The position numbers and the translations under genes are program-made. This document shows, in pieces, positions 63,869 through 64,000 of a DNA stretch of 64,000 nt. The notes under the pieces are model-generated. The model was given only the letters and a program-made list of their open reading frames with translations. It did no database searches and was not told where the DNA came from. Source of the stretch: Halocatena salina (GTDB taxonomy: Archaea; Halobacteriota; Halobacteria; Halobacteriales; Haloarculaceae); assembly GCF_023115355.1 (NCBI RefSeq), contig NZ_CP096019.1, positions 992,001-1,056,000 of the forward strand. Reading direction: 5' to 3'. How positions within the stretch are numbered: the stretch's first letter is position 1; every line of letters starts with the position of its first letter.

Positions 63869-64000
63869 AAATCCGATCCTCTCTCCTTTCCCGATCACTT
63901 GAGCAGTCTCGCCGTTTCCCCCGATGAACCGTGAAACACAACCGTCACCTCCCAATTATCGACAGTTGATTATACTACCACCTGATATGAAACGCTGTAG
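63869..64000. other. spacer after secD
   Basis: The last 132 bases hold no clear gene or terminator. Confidence 0.4.

Noticed and set aside
1-64000. tRNA or rRNA genes
   Set aside because: I scanned spacers for cloverleaf-like arms with the conserved TTCGAAT-type loop and found none that holds together.

Overview
This window reads as the chromosome of a halophilic archaeon (class Halobacteria). The evidence is a strongly acidic proteome, many twin-arginine signal peptides, a PGF-CTERM-type surface protein, a halocyanin inside a cytochrome b/Rieske operon, a HalX response regulator, archaeal S19e, PDCD5 and RNase P component 4, an alternate-mevalonate decarboxylase and geranylgeranyl reductase for ether lipids, archaeal-type GTP cyclohydrolase III, and short or absent leaders behind TATA-like boxes. 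I cannot name the genus from sequence alone. No rRNA, tRNA or CRISPR array was seen.

Layout. 1-6 kb: end of a site-2 protease, a multiply broken secreted haloperoxidase-like gene, thiL, then rps19e, a PDCD5 protein, hisS and truA. 6-8.3 kb: two secreted proteins, one a mixed-charge repeat protein, the other with a PGF-CTERM-type tail. 8.3-20.5 kb: pepF, a HalX regulator, mdh, an FMN reductase, a CGS-type PLP enzyme, a secreted aspartoacylase-like hydrolase, a cupin, phosphomevalonate decarboxylase, and metY-metX for homocysteine synthesis. 20.4-32.3 kb: serB and serA on either side of an orphan VirD4-like ATPase, then nth, gch3, rnp4, a PAPS-reductase-like PP-loop protein, a divergent glutaredoxin/flavoprotein pair, and sod. 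32.4-37 kb: acyl-CoA synthetase, 2Fe-2S ferredoxin, geranylgeranyl reductase.

37-43.3 kb is a terminal-oxidase assembly neighbourhood (coxB; a CtaA-CtaB fusion; a membrane protein; a SelW-like Rdx protein; an ABC exporter; a DUF420 protein). It is interrupted by a dense array of 3-nt-loop hairpins next to a decayed copy of the 5' end of the ABC ATPase gene. 43.4-50.9 kb: a DUF4097 lipoprotein, proline dehydrogenase, a TetR regulator with a clear inverted operator pair, Trm112, purA and haloarchaeal unknowns. 50.9-55.4 kb: the bc-complex operon, read leftward (DUF7319-like, halocyanin, DUF7318-like, Rieske, cytochrome b N-half, cytochrome b C-half). 55.6-57 kb: an IS605-type remnant with truncated tnpB and a tiny RHH gene, abutting the 3' remnant of an M6 metalloprotease. 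57-64 kb: CPBP protease, pgi, a Tat-secreted unknown, a DUF5812-like protein and secF-secD.

Most of the window is ordinary haloarchaeal core metabolism: serine and methionine synthesis, isoprenoid lipid synthesis, respiration and protein export. The unusual material is the hairpin array with the vestigial gene (40.5-40.9 kb), a thioredoxin-reductase-like flavoprotein whose NADPH motif is degenerate beside a CGYS glutaredoxin (30.0-31.5 kb), the mixed-charge repeat protein (6.1-6.9 kb), the broken haloperoxidase with a peptidoglycan-binding-like tail (0.8-1.8 kb), and the IS605 remnant. Family names in the DUF7000 series are from memory of haloarchaeal annotation and are tentative.
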